64,000 nt of DNA, taken from NCBI GenBank assembly GCA_905479015.1, contig CAJQKV010000012.1, positions 81,523 through 145,522 on the forward strand, written 5' to 3'. The stretch is from an uncultured Cyclobacteriaceae bacterium. GTDB lineage: Bacteria; Bacteroidota; Bacteroidia; Cytophagales; Cyclobacteriaceae. Of the stretch, positions 1 to 9,351 are shown in pieces. The notes under the pieces are model-generated. The model ran no database searches, was not told where the DNA came from, and saw only the letters and a program-made list of their open reading frames with translations. Numbering within the stretch: position 1 is the stretch's first letter; the number at the start of each line of letters is the position of its first letter. Both the position numbers and the translations under genes were made by a program.

Positions 1-442
1 TTGAAAAAAGAATTCCCTCTCTTCGAGATAAGATGCTTTTACGCTAAATAAAAAAAATAATTTTTTGCTTTTTTTATACCCTCATCTTGTTGAACAAAGG
101 TTATATGACATCACTTTCTTCCAAAAATGAGGAACTATTAAGAGGGTTCACGTAAAATAGCAATTCATTTTTATTGATCTTAGAGCCCTGTCTGAAATTC
201 AACCAAAAACACCCTGACTTAATGGTATAAGTGAGGGCGTTTACTGTTAAAGATAAATTGGTGGAGTCATTCTCCAAATATAAATTATAATATATTGAAT
301 TTTTTTTAATTTTATGTAACAATTGTTACATAAAATTAAAATTAATGAAAAAAATATTAAGTAATTAGGTTAATGTAATAAAATGGTTGTGTCACCTTTT
401 TTTAATTTTTTTTAAGTTAACTTATTACTAAAATTTATCGTT
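1..442. other. Non-coding AT-rich leader region
   Basis: I find no convincing gene here. The only open frame (minus strand, 101-322) begins with TTG inside the 38-bp palindrome and encodes a low-complexity peptide rich in Asn, Ser and Leu with no recognisable domain. The stretch holds the palindrome at 304-341 and must contain the promoter of the gene at 443, but no clear TAnnTTTG box is visible close to that start. Confidence 0.5.
304..341. repeat. Perfect 38-bp palindrome without spacer
   Basis: The two 19-base arms are exact reverse complements with no loop. The core is TGTAACAATTGTTACA (315-330) and it is flanked by matched AT runs. It lies about 100 bases upstream of the secreted propeller gene that starts at 443, so it could be an operator for a dimeric repressor or an AT-rich cruciform. 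The symmetry is seen directly; the role is inferred. Confidence 0.75.
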
Positions 443-3400
443 ATGCAATTATTAAGGTCTTTTATTTATTTGGTTCTACTGATATTAGCTCATTTTTTTA
501 ATCAGTTTAGTGCCATGGCTCAAAGGGTTAATCAACCCGTCGACCCCTCATTTTATGAAGGCTATAAATGGCGAAATCTCGGTCCAAATAGAGGAGGAAG
601 ATCTCTCAGTTCAATCGGGAGCCCGGGTCGGGTCAATGAATATTATTTTGGAGCGACAGGTGGGGGACTATGGAAAACGATCGATGGAGGTAATGATTGG
701 TTTCCTGTTACCGATGGTCAGATCAAGTCATCAAGTATTGGGGCAGTTGCTGTGGCGGAAACCAACCCTGACATTGTTTATATTGGAGGTGGTGAAACGC
801 AGCTAAGGGGAAGTATTACACAAGGAGAGGGTGTTTATAAGTCCATCGATGGGGGCAAAAATTGGAGAGACCTTGGACTTAAAGAAACACAGGCCATATC
901 GAGAATTAGGGTGCACCCTACCAATCCGGATATCGTTTATGTAGCGGCCTTAGGTCACCCCTATGGGGAGAATGAGCAAAGAGGTGTTTTTCGGTCAGTT
1001 GACGGTGGGAATCATTGGCAAAAAGTACTTTATGTAAGTGATCGCGCAGGTGCAGCAGACCTGATTATTGATCGTACTAATCCTAAAATACTTTATGCTT
1101 CAACTTGGCAGGTATACCGCAAAGCATGGAAAATGTGGGGAGGAGGCCCGGACAGTAAACTTTTTAAATCACTTGATGGTGGAGATACTTGGATAGAACT
1201 TACCAAAAATCCAGGCATGCCTGAAGGTCCGATAGGTAAAATCGGGGTGACCGTTTCTCCAGCTGATCCCAATCGTATATGGGCGGTTGTCGAAGCAAAC
1301 GAAGGGGGTATTTTCAGATCTGATGATGGAGGATGGACCTGGCTACGCGTAAATAGTGAGAGAAAATTAAGACAAAGGGCTTTTTATTATTCAAGAATTT
1401 ATGCCGATCCATTAGATCGAGAGACTGTGTATGGTCTCAATGTCCAATTTTGGAAATCAACAGATGGAGGTGTCACCTTTGACGAGGAAATCAAAGTACC
1501 CCATGGTGATAATCATGATCTATGGATCGACCCCAATAATCCGTTGCGCATGATCAGCTCAAATGACGGTGGAGGAACGGTCTCATTAAATGGAGGAAAG
1601 TCATGGACGGAAGAAGATTATCCTACCACTCAATTTTACCACGTAATGACGACCAGTGATGTACCTTATCATGTTGCTGGAGCACAGCAAGATAATAGTA
1701 CGCTAGCCATGCCATCTGATGGATGGAGCCATAGGCAAGCAAGAGGACCCAATCATGGCTGGTACTATCCTGTCGGTGGGGGTGAAAGTGGATGGATTAC
1801 ACAAAGTCCAACAAATCCAGATGTTTTTTATGCGGGTAGTCAAGGGGCATTATTAACTAGATATAACAGAAAAACAGGTCAAAACAGGGACATACAGGTT
1901 TATCCACGTTTTTTTTCTGGAGAGCCTTCGAGTGCCTTACCTGAACGTTGGCAATGGACCTTTCCTATTATGTTTTCCCCATTGGATGATCAGATCATGT
2001 ATACCTGCTCTCAGCATGTTTGGAAAACAACCAATGACGGGCAAACATGGGAGAAAATTAGTCCAGATTTGACCTATGCGGATCCAGCAACTTTGGGAGT
2101 TACTGGAGGTGTCATCACCAAAGACATGAATGGTCCTGAAATATATGCGACGGTATTTGCCCTAGCACCCTCTAATCATGACGTCAATACTATCTGGGCA
2201 GGTTCTGACGACGGAAAAGTCCATATCACAAGGAATGGAGGTAAGAAATGGGTGGATATTACTCCTAAAGAATTACCGAAATTTTCTAGAGTAAGTATCA
2301 TTGAGGAGAGTAAGTTTAAACCAGGGACTTTATATCTGGCTGCCAATCGTTATCAGACCGACGACCGCGAACCCTATGTTTTTAAAACCAATGACTTTGG
2401 TAAGACGTGGACAAAAATAACGATAGGCATCGAACCTGGCCATTTTGCTAGAGCGATTAGAGAAGACTTGGTCAAAGCGGGATTACTGTATTTGGCGACG
2501 GAACATGGGGTCTATGTATCTTTTAATGATGGGGCAATGTGGCAGTCTTTACAACTCAATCTTCCCGATACACCCATTAGAGATTTGGTGTTAAGGGATA
2601 ATGATGTGGTTTTGGGATCACATGGAAGAGGTTTTTGGATTTTGGACGACATCATTCCTTTTCGAAGTGCGGCAGCCGTGAATCCAGCGGATGAGGTTCT
2701 TTTGTACCCACCTAGTGATCCTATTAGAGGCATTTATCCAGCCAAAATTCAATATTATTTGAAAGAACAAGTAGATTCGGTTCATATAGATCTTTTGGAT
2801 CCGAATGGGATGCTGATTCATTCCTTTTCGGGATATACCCCTGAGTATGTTCCAGATCCAAATATTTCAAGATGGATGCGAGGAGGGAGTACTGTGCCAA
2901 CAACTGCAAAAGGATTGAATACGTTTACTTGGGATTTGCGTTATCCCGGGGCTATCTCTTTTGATGGGATGATTATTTGGAGTGCTCGACCTCAAAGAGG
3001 TCCCTTGGCGCCCTTAGGAAATTATCAGGTAAAAATTCGGGTTGGGGCAGTACAAAAAACAGAAACTTTTGAAATTAAAATAGATCCTAATTTAGAAGAA
3101 ATTACGCCTTCCGACCTCCAACTTCAATTTGATTTAGCCATTCAAATTAGAAACCAAACAAGTTCTGCAAATGAGGCGGTTATTCAAATCAGATCCCTTC
3201 GTAATCAATTGGAGGCTTTGATGAAGCATCAGGAGCTGAGTGCATTAAATACCTCAGTCCAAGAGATCATTGAAAAAACACGAGGGATTGAAGAGACCTT
3301 GTATCAGGTAAAAAATCAGAGTAATCAAGATCCCCTGAACTTCCCCATTAAATTGAATAACCGATTGGCTTCCTTGAGAAGAAGTGTGGAAAATGGGCAG

Positions 3401-3565
3401 GCAAGACCCACGGATGCGGCTTATGTGGTATTTGATGAACTGAAGGGAGCATTGACTCAATTACTGACTCAATTAGATACCCTCTTATCAGAAGATTTGA
3501 ATCGTTTGAATGATGCCTTTATGGCTCAAGGATTCAAGGCCATTGAAATTAAAAAAGTACCTTGA
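443..3565 (+). CDS. Secreted BNR/VPS10-sortilin-type beta-propeller protein
   Basis: This 1040-residue exported protein has an N-terminal signal peptide (hydrophobic residues 6-24, likely cleaved after AMA near residue 26). At least ten BNR-type repeats with the Asp/Asn-x-Gly-x-x-Trp signature follow across residues 75-750, for example IDGGNDW, IDGGKNW, VDGGNHW, LDGGDTW and NDGQTW. They form the sialidase/sortilin-like propeller of large Bacteroidota 'glycosyl hydrolase' or 'VPS10 domain' proteins. The C-terminal 280 residues combine a beta-rich part with a helical, probably coiled-coil segment (about 880-1000). No sialidase catalytic RIP/Asp-box active site is evident, so an enzymatic role is not supported; binding or scaffolding in the periplasm or outside the cell is equally likely. 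It converges on the ebo operon with only 22 bases between the genes. Confidence 0.8.
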   Translation: MQLLRSFIYLVLLILAHFFNQFSAMAQRVNQPVDPSFYEGYKWRNLGPNRGGRSLSSIGSPGRVNEYYFGATGGGLWKTIDGGNDWFPVTDGQIKSSSIGAVAVAETNPDIVYIGGGETQLRGSITQGEGVYKSIDGGKNWRDLGLKETQAISRIRVHPTNPDIVYVAALGHPYGENEQRGVFRSVDGGNHWQKVLYVSDRAGAADLIIDRTNPKILYASTWQVYRKAWKMWGGGPDSKLFKSLDGGDTWIELTKNPGMPEGPIGKIGVTVSPADPNRIWAVVEANEGGIFRSDDGGWTWLRVNSERKLRQRAFYYSRIYADPLDRETVYGLNVQFWKSTDGGVTFDEEIKVPHGDNHDLWIDPNNPLRMISSNDGGGTVSLNGGKSWTEEDYPTTQFYHVMTTSDVPYHVAGAQQDNSTLAMPSDGWSHRQARGPNHGWYYPVGGGESGWITQSPTNPDVFYAGSQGALLTRYNRKTGQNRDIQVYPRFFSGEPSSALPERWQWTFPIMFSPLDDQIMYTCSQHVWKTTNDGQTWEKISPDLTYADPATLGVTGGVITKDMNGPEIYATVFALAPSNHDVNTIWAGSDDGKVHITRNGGKKWVDITPKELPKFSRVSIIEESKFKPGTLYLAANRYQTDDREPYVFKTNDFGKTWTKITIGIEPGHFARAIREDLVKAGLLYLATEHGVYVSFNDGAMWQSLQLNLPDTPIRDLVLRDNDVVLGSHGRGFWILDDIIPFRSAAAVNPADEVLLYPPSDPIRGIYPAKIQYYLKEQVDSVHIDLLDPNGMLIHSFSGYTPEYVPDPNISRWMRGGSTVPTTAKGLNTFTWDLRYPGAISFDGMIIWSARPQRGPLAPLGNYQVKIRVGAVQKTETFEIKIDPNLEEITPSDLQLQFDLAIQIRNQTSSANEAVIQIRSLRNQLEALMKHQELSALNTSVQEIIEKTRGIEETLYQVKNQSNQDPLNFPIKLNNRLASLRRSVENGQARPTDAAYVVFDELKGALTQLLTQLDTLLSEDLNRLNDAFMAQGFKAIEIKKVP

Positions 3566-3587
3566 AAGTGAGTTTTTAAAAAATATT

Positions 3588-4961
3588 TCAGCTAAATATC
3601 TGACTTAAAATGACGTCATGAATGGCGGTAGGACTTAAGTTGCTTTCTATGCCTTTATGACCAATGTATACGGCTTTATCTGCATCTTTTAATTGAATAC
3701 GCCCGTGGGATCCTTTAACTAGGCTCGCATCTAAAGGAATGAAATCCATCAGCGTTCTGAATCCTAATTTTTTTCCAAGAAGCTTTAAGAGGATTCTAGG
3801 CATGATCAACTTTTTTTTTGGATCAAAAAACATTTCTACGGGATCATATCCAGGTTTGTTATGAATGGCCACAGTCCGAGCAAAATCAGGAGCTTTCTTG
3901 TCGTCCTCCCAATAATAATAGGTAAACCAACATTTTTCTTTTGCCACGATGACCAGATCACCACTGCGATCATGGTTGATGTGATATGCTGGTTGCTGGT
4001 CAGCATTTAATACGAGTTCAATATCAGGATGGGCTCTTAAATTATTTTCAATTTCCTTTGTTTTACTTTTATCATTTATATAGACATGGGCGACTTGATG
4101 ATCAGCCATAGCAAAAGCCTTTGATGCACCCGCATCTAGTATCTCAAGTCCATTTTCCTTTCGAACTTCTATGAGGTCCATTGACCTGAGTAAGCGATTG
4201 ATATGTATGGGATGATGTACATCTGTAATGCCGTATTCTGAAAGTATATTTACGTGTACCCCTTTGTTTTCAAGAGCTGTAATAAGCTTTGCACAGACCC
4301 TATCGATTTCGGCCAAATCTTGGTCAACATACTTGGGGTCATGTCCGAATTTTTGGAGGACATAATCAAGATGGGGTAGATAGATAAGTATTAAATCAGG
4401 ATTGTGCCATTCATGAACTTTTAAAGAGGCTTTAGCGATCCATTCGCTGGACTTTATGGTGGTTTTTGGACCCCAAAAATCAAAAAGGGGAAAAGTCCCC
4501 AGCTCTTGTTGCAGTTTCTGACGTAAATTGGGTGGAAAGGAATAACAATCGGGTACCTTCAATCCATCGGCACGGTATTGGGGTCTGGGGGTCACAGAAT
4601 AGTCAACCTTTGAGTACATATTGTACCACCAAAACATATTGGCACAGGTAAAGTTTGGATCCCTTGCTTTGGCATTTTCCCAAATACTTGGGGATTGAAC
4701 CAGTTTATTGGATTGCGCCCAGAGTTTGATTTCTTGCTGCTCTTTAAAAAACCATCCATTAGCGACGATGCCATGTTCACTGGGCCATTTCCCCGTGAGG
4801 TAGGTAGTCTGAGCTGAACAGGTCACTGCGGGTAGTACGGGATCAATATAAGAAAGGTTTTTACCTTCCACCCATTGCTTTAAAAAGGGAGTTTTAGATC
4901 CAATGATTCTTTTAGAGAGGCCAACTACATTGATGATGGCCGTTTTATTCAACTTCGGCAT
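3588..4961 (-). CDS. eboF: EboF-type alkaline phosphatase/nucleotide pyrophosphatase superfamily protein
   Basis: This 457-residue protein is the last gene of the ebo operon and overlaps eboE by 17 bases. It belongs to the type I phosphodiesterase/nucleotide pyrophosphatase branch of the alkaline phosphatase superfamily. The nucleophile segment PAVTCSAQTTYLTG places the likely nucleophile at Thr47, and SEHGI follows at 61-65. Other hallmark sites differ: the first metal aspartate (normally VxxxDG) is replaced by VVGLS near residue 16, and the later SDHG motif reads SEYG. As far as I recall, EboF homologues share the VVGL-Ser/Thr form, so this may be a family trait and not damage. There is no signal peptide, so it should be cytoplasmic. 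The substrate is unknown; within ebo it would act on a phosphorylated or prenylated metabolite. Confidence 0.8.
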   Translation of the reverse strand: MPKLNKTAIINVVGLSKRIIGSKTPFLKQWVEGKNLSYIDPVLPAVTCSAQTTYLTGKWPSEHGIVANGWFFKEQQEIKLWAQSNKLVQSPSIWENAKARDPNFTCANMFWWYNMYSKVDYSVTPRPQYRADGLKVPDCYSFPPNLRQKLQQELGTFPLFDFWGPKTTIKSSEWIAKASLKVHEWHNPDLILIYLPHLDYVLQKFGHDPKYVDQDLAEIDRVCAKLITALENKGVHVNILSEYGITDVHHPIHINRLLRSMDLIEVRKENGLEILDAGASKAFAMADHQVAHVYINDKSKTKEIENNLRAHPDIELVLNADQQPAYHINHDRSGDLVIVAKEKCWFTYYYWEDDKKAPDFARTVAIHNKPGYDPVEMFFDPKKKLIMPRILLKLLGKKLGFRTLMDFIPLDASLVKGSHGRIQLKDADKAVYIGHKGIESNLSPTAIHDVILSQIFS

Positions 4962-6174
4962 GTTTATTTAAGGTTTTTTTTACCCAGTTTAACTCTCGAA
5001 TAATACTATTGACCCTATCTGTTTGCATATTTTTGGGTAATACATCCCAGGTATAGGTTTCTACCTCTAGATGCTGAGTGAAAGGGTCCTTCAACCAAAG
5101 GCGTAAGGTTTCAATGATGTCTTCTTGTGTGGAATAAAGTTTACCGTAGGTTTCTGTAAATACAGGGACATGGAAGTGTGTTCTTATTTCATCATAGGCA
5201 TACTCATCAAGGGAAGATAGGGCGGAACCTAAATCTGTGTATCGCATCAATTTTCCATCGCTTCGTTTAACTACCGCTTGATGTAAATAGGTAGGCTCGT
5301 CAAAAGGCAATAACTCTATGGGTACCCAACTTGGGTCGGATTGATTACGAATATTCCCTGAACCCAGCGCCGCACTAATTTGTATTCTTCCAATATTAAT
5401 ATCTGCATTTTTGATCCGTGACAAAGCTTCTACAGGCTTTTCAAAGCCTACGGCAAAATGGCAAACATCGTAGCACATTTGAAAATGCGTTCTAATGATC
5501 TGATCCGCTTCTTTTTCAGTAACCCCTAGGCGATTGCTAATTTCTGGAAGGGCTTTGACCAATAAATAGTCATTGAAAAAAGAAACAAATTCTTTACTGG
5601 TTTCTATTACACCATCCGGCTCGGGCTCTAGGTCTAGATGTAAGTTTTTACCGGTTGCATCTTTTAATTTTTTTAAATAACAGATTAGTTCTGTGAACTG
5701 TTCACAAGCTGCGGATTTCACACGATTGAGCTCTTTTTCTGTTCGATGCCAGTGCCTATATGAAATAGGAGACGTCGATACGCCACCATCCATTCCTTCT
5801 GGCAATAATTTAGATAAGATCAGAAAAAGTCTTTGCGTATATGCCAACCGATCAGAAGTACTCCAATCTGGCTGATGGACTGCATCTTTTACTTTTTGAT
5901 GGTGAAAACCACCATATGGAAAACCATTGATGGTAAAAACATACATGTTTTCTTCCCTTAACCATGCCTGGAAAGCATTTAATTGGGTTTCCTTAATCAA
6001 TTCTAAGGCGGCCAAATGGGATAACCGAAGTCCGATGCCAAAGGGGGATTCCGTTAAGCCCTTGCGTACTTGGGTCGTATAAGTTTTGAGATTGTGAAAG
6101 GTTTCATCCCAAGATTCACCAGGATGAATGTTGCTGCAGTAGGTTAAATGTGCCTGATGATGCTCAATTTTCAT
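4945..6174 (-). CDS. eboE: Metabolite traffic protein EboE (TIM-barrel, sugar-phosphate-isomerase-like)
   Basis: This 409-residue protein has the xylose-isomerase-like TIM-barrel fold. Acidic and histidine clusters typical of the fold's metal site are present, including LHLDLEPEPDGV (about 199-210), the CYDVCHFAVGF segment near 234, and RIQISAALGSG near 261. No secretion signal is present. It overlaps eboD by 11 bases and eboF by 17 bases, indicating tight co-translation. The family is known from the ebo cluster, required in cyanobacteria for movement of the scytonemin monomer towards the periplasm, but its reaction is not established. Identity rests on family resemblance plus the exact six-gene context. 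Confidence 0.85.
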   Translation of the reverse strand: MKIEHHQAHLTYCSNIHPGESWDETFHNLKTYTTQVRKGLTESPFGIGLRLSHLAALELIKETQLNAFQAWLREENMYVFTINGFPYGGFHHQKVKDAVHQPDWSTSDRLAYTQRLFLILSKLLPEGMDGGVSTSPISYRHWHRTEKELNRVKSAACEQFTELICYLKKLKDATGKNLHLDLEPEPDGVIETSKEFVSFFNDYLLVKALPEISNRLGVTEKEADQIIRTHFQMCYDVCHFAVGFEKPVEALSRIKNADINIGRIQISAALGSGNIRNQSDPSWVPIELLPFDEPTYLHQAVVKRSDGKLMRYTDLGSALSSLDEYAYDEIRTHFHVPVFTETYGKLYSTQEDIIETLRLWLKDPFTQHLEVETYTWDVLPKNMQTDRVNSIIRELNWVKKTLNKHAEVE

Positions 6175-7384
6175 GTAGACTATATTTTTGATCTAATAAT
6201 AAAACGGCGCTGTTGAGTCCATTCACATCCATTTCGTGAACATCAAATTTAGTGCCAATTTCATTAATTAATGTGATGGTCAACCTGCCGCCAAGATGGG
6301 CTCTAAACTCTTCTAAACCCTCGAGTATCTCAGGATTAATTTGCTTTTTTTCTGGATTGAGCAGCAGCGGATGAAATAGCTTGAAGCCAAGTGTAGTGAG
6401 TACTTGATAGACGCGTTCAAAAATTTCCTGGTCACAAATGTTCATAGCAACGGCATAGGCCAAATCCAATGCGATGCCAATAGCGACTGCCTCGCCATGT
6501 TTTACTTCGAATTCAGTCAATTGCTCTAACTTATGGGCGGCCCAATGTCCAAAATCGAGGGGTCTTGAGGAACCCATTTCAAAGGGATCTCCCTGCAATG
6601 AAATATGATCTACATGCAATGCAGCGCAGTCAAAAATCAATTTTTCCATCGTTTCGTTATCTCGACGACTGAGGGCCAAAGCATGATCTTCCAACCAATA
6701 AAAAAAAGTGGCGTCTTTAATGAGTGCAACTTTGACCGCTTCTGACATACCCGACCGCCAATCCCGGTCATCAAGAGTACCTAAAAAATTAAAATCATTG
6801 ATCACGGCAATAGGAGGAGAGAAGGTTCCTAAAAAGTTTTTCTTTCCAAAATAGTTGATGCCATTTTTAACGCCTACCCCAGAATCATTTTGGGAAAGAA
6901 CGGTCGTAGGCATTCGAATATGTCTGATGCCTCGATGGCCTATAGCTGCTGCGAATCCAACCATATCTAAAATAGCACCTCCTCCCATGGCAATCAAATA
7001 GGCATGGCGGTCAATATTTTTTTCATGAATGTAGTTGAGCACTTCATCTAGGGTCTCCAGTGAGTTCTTTGCCGGCTCTCCACCTGTGATTACCAGAGGT
7101 TGAGCGACTAACTGTAAAGAGGGAAAAGCATGGATATAGCTTTCTATGGCTTGAGGCAAATTAGGCCAATGGTCTAGAAGTCCTTGATCGATCACAAAAC
7201 CTAGTTTGATTTTTCCGCCAATAGCCGATGGTTGAAACAGATCAAATAGGAGGGTATTGGAGAGATGAAAGACTTCTCTTGTAAACAAAATATTATATCG
7301 GTAATTAATAGAAAAATCTTGTTCAATAATGGTCTTATTCTTTTGTAATTCAAGGTTTTCCTTAGAGATTTTATTCACTTGCAT
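6164..7384 (-). CDS. eboD: EboD, 3-dehydroquinate-synthase-like protein
   Basis: This 406-residue member of the dehydroquinate synthase superfamily shows the nucleotide-binding GGGAILD motif at 134-140, a QNDSGVGVKNG loop at 165-175, and the metal-binding set Glu215 (SEAVK), His280/His284 (FGHWAAH) and His296 (KHGEAVAIG). It is longer than housekeeping AroB (about 350 residues) and carries an extra N-terminal segment of about 30 residues. Its place in the ebo operon argues for a cyclase on a specialised sugar-phosphate-like substrate and not for the shikimate pathway. The start is an ATG. 154 non-coding bases with a long inverted repeat separate it from eboC upstream. Substrate unknown. Confidence 0.85.
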   Translation of the reverse strand: MQVNKISKENLELQKNKTIIEQDFSINYRYNILFTREVFHLSNTLLFDLFQPSAIGGKIKLGFVIDQGLLDHWPNLPQAIESYIHAFPSLQLVAQPLVITGGEPAKNSLETLDEVLNYIHEKNIDRHAYLIAMGGGAILDMVGFAAAIGHRGIRHIRMPTTVLSQNDSGVGVKNGINYFGKKNFLGTFSPPIAVINDFNFLGTLDDRDWRSGMSEAVKVALIKDATFFYWLEDHALALSRRDNETMEKLIFDCAALHVDHISLQGDPFEMGSSRPLDFGHWAAHKLEQLTEFEVKHGEAVAIGIALDLAYAVAMNICDQEIFERVYQVLTTLGFKLFHPLLLNPEKKQINPEILEGLEEFRAHLGGRLTITLINEIGTKFDVHEMDVNGLNSAVLLLDQKYSLHEN

Positions 7385-7391
7385 AATTCAT

Positions 7392-7473
7392 CTTTGAAAA
7401 AAAGGGACAACTCAAAGCTCTTCTTTATTAAGATTAATATTTTTTAAAGTCTGTAATTGTCCCTCTTTCAAAG
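7392..7473. repeat. Interrupted inverted repeat between eboC and eboD
   Basis: The left arm (7392-7410) reads CTTTG, seven A, GGGACAA. The right arm (7457-7473) is its reverse complement except for a shorter, slightly different middle (CTTTG, AAAGA, GGGACAA). The loop is about 46 AT-rich bases. It fills the only real gap in the ebo operon. It could be an mRNA stem that sets the ratio between the two halves of the operon, or the ends of a degenerate small insertion. The repeat is seen; the role is inferred. Confidence 0.6.
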
Positions 7474-7538
7474 GTAGATCAAAATCATTCTTTAGACAAT
7501 ATCAAGACAAAAGGAAGGCCGAAAAACCTGCGAACGGC

Positions 7539-8426
7539 TCAAGTGACAGAAAATCTTTTGGCCAAGCCTAGGGAGATAGGTAATAAGAGTAATGTACCTA
7601 AGCCCAGACCCCAATGCCCAAAGCCGGCAACATAAGAAGCATTGAGTGGGATAAGAGAAAGAACACCCATTTTAACGGCTACTTTTATAAATTTAGGATT
7701 GTTTTTAACGATCGCTTTGAGTTTGGCTTTTCCATTCATTCCTATCCATAAAACGATGAAAGGACCAGACATCCAAATATCCATCCAACCGAGTATCCCA
7801 ATACCTACCAGCAGGCCCGTAACCGCCACATCCAAAGCCAAAGCCATGACCAAGGCTGACGTATTGTTTCCCAAGACTTCGCCCTTGCTCATCAGGGTAA
7901 TGGCAGCTATGAAAATAACAGGAATCAAGCAAATCCATATCAAATGCGGGTGGGTGCTGATCGATAAAATACTCATACCGAGCATCAAATTTAACCCACG
8001 ACAAATGCCCATATTGAGGGGGCCAATGACTAAGAAATCTTTTGTGTACCGGTCATAAAGAAGGGCTGAGAGAGCGATAAAAATGGCAATGAAACCGCTT
8101 TCAACATGACTTAAGAAGCTGAGTAATATCCCAGTAAGTAATAAGGTAATGCCAAAAAACCGAGCATTTTTCAGGGAAACTTGACCCCTAGGAAGCGGTC
8201 TTTCTGGTCTTTCAGTTCGATCAATATCTAGATCAAAAATATCATTGAAGACAATACCTCCAGCGTAAAGGCATGAGGTAGAAAGTAGAAGGAAAATAAG
8301 GTTCAAAAGAGAGGGGGTATTCAGCTCAAAAAAATACCCAGCAATGGCTGCTCCTGCCAAAATATCTGACATAGCAGTAACAATGTTTGCAGGCCTTATG
8401 AGCATCAAATAGGGGTGTAAGTTCAT
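7539..8426 (-). CDS. eboC: EboC, UbiA-like prenyltransferase
   Basis: This 295-residue integral membrane protein has about eight to nine hydrophobic segments. It carries both aspartate-rich motifs of the UbiA superfamily: NDxxDxxxD at Asn61-Asp69 (NDIFDLDID), and YDRYTKD near 125-131, followed by GPxxMGxCRGLN. UbiA enzymes bind a polyprenyl diphosphate through magnesium at these motifs and transfer the prenyl group to a small acceptor. The acceptor here is unknown; the ebo context suggests the lipid-linked or prenylated intermediate of the system is made by this protein. It begins 7 bases after eboB ends, so the two are co-translated. Confidence 0.88.
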   Translation of the reverse strand: MNLHPYLMLIRPANIVTAMSDILAGAAIAGYFFELNTPSLLNLIFLLLSTSCLYAGGIVFNDIFDLDIDRTERPERPLPRGQVSLKNARFFGITLLLTGILLSFLSHVESGFIAIFIALSALLYDRYTKDFLVIGPLNMGICRGLNLMLGMSILSISTHPHLIWICLIPVIFIAAITLMSKGEVLGNNTSALVMALALDVAVTGLLVGIGILGWMDIWMSGPFIVLWIGMNGKAKLKAIVKNNPKFIKVAVKMGVLSLIPLNASYVAGFGHWGLGLGTLLLLPISLGLAKRFSVT

Positions 8427-8433
8427 TTAGAGC

Positions 8434-9339
8434 CTAGTTTTCTATAATATTGGAGTCATCTGATTTTTTGGGAGGCTGGCCCCTCAAAACACTATTACCC
8501 CCATATAAGATTGATTGATCGAAATGCACGCCGTCAGACCAATCGCTTTCTTTCATATTTCCGCTTTGAGCATAAGCTTCAAGGGCATTTTGATAGCAGA
8601 CGGCCTGAACAATTTCACTTGTAATACCCTTGTCTAACATGAGCTGAGCTGTTTTGGGAACAGACAAAGGATCACTGACACCCCAATCAGCAGAGCTGTC
8701 TATAAATATTTTATTGGAGCCATATTTTTCGACGACGGCTACCATCCGTTCACTGCCCATTTTGGTATTGGGATAAATGGTAAAAGCAGTCCAATAACCT
8801 CTTTCAAGCACTGATTCAACGGTTTCTTCATTATTATGATCGATGATTACGGTCGAAGGATCAATGCCATGCTCTTCCAATACATCCATACTTCTCAGGG
8901 TACCTCTTTTCTTATCTCTGTGAGGGGTGTGCACCAGTATGGGTAGTTCCAGTTCTTTTGCCAATTCAATTTGAACTCTAAAATATTTATCTTCAGCGGC
9001 CGTTTGATCATCATATCCAATCTCACCAATGGCAACGACATTGTCCTTAAGCGCGAAGAGTGGTAATAATTCCATGACCTCTTCAGCCAAACTTTCATTA
9101 TTGGCCTCCTTGGAGTTCAACCCAATAGTACAGTAATGTTTGATGCCAAATTGAGAAGCTCTGAAGGCTTCCCAACCGACAATACTACTGAAGTAATCCT
9201 TAAAAGAGCCCACTTCAGTGCGAGGTTGACCTAACCAGAAGGCGGGTTCAATGATGGCCACTATACCTGCTTTTGACATGGCTTCATAGTCATTGGTCGT
9301 ACGAGAAGTCATGTGAATGTGGGGATCAATAAATTTCAT
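8434..9339 (-). CDS. eboB: EboB, TatD-family metal-dependent hydrolase
   Basis: This 301-residue amidohydrolase-fold protein has the amino-terminal HxH motif (His7, His9), a glutamate in AIGEIGYDD, a histidine in LVHTPHRDK, a second histidine in VIIDHNN, and an aspartate in FIDSSADWG. These match the metal-site order of TatD-like enzymes. Housekeeping TatD proteins are nucleases of about 260 residues; this one is longer and diverged and sits in the ebo operon 12 bases after eboA, so the natural substrate is probably a metabolite and not DNA. No signal peptide is present. The metal site looks intact. Confidence 0.82.
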   Translation of the reverse strand: MKFIDPHIHMTSRTTNDYEAMSKAGIVAIIEPAFWLGQPRTEVGSFKDYFSSIVGWEAFRASQFGIKHYCTIGLNSKEANNESLAEEVMELLPLFALKDNVVAIGEIGYDDQTAAEDKYFRVQIELAKELELPILVHTPHRDKKRGTLRSMDVLEEHGIDPSTVIIDHNNEETVESVLERGYWTAFTIYPNTKMGSERMVAVVEKYGSNKIFIDSSADWGVSDPLSVPKTAQLMLDKGITSEIVQAVCYQNALEAYAQSGNMKESDWSDGVHFDQSILYGGNSVLRGQPPKKSDDSNIIEN

Positions 9340-9351
9340 ATCTCTTTATTA

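Noticed and set aside
101..322. Minus-strand open frame of 73 codons
   Set aside because: It begins with TTG in the palindrome, is low-complexity and AT-driven, and has no domain or neighbour support.
7642..8058. Plus-strand open frame of 138 codons
   Set aside because: It lies fully inside eboC on the opposite strand; eboC has clear UbiA motifs, so this is a shadow frame.
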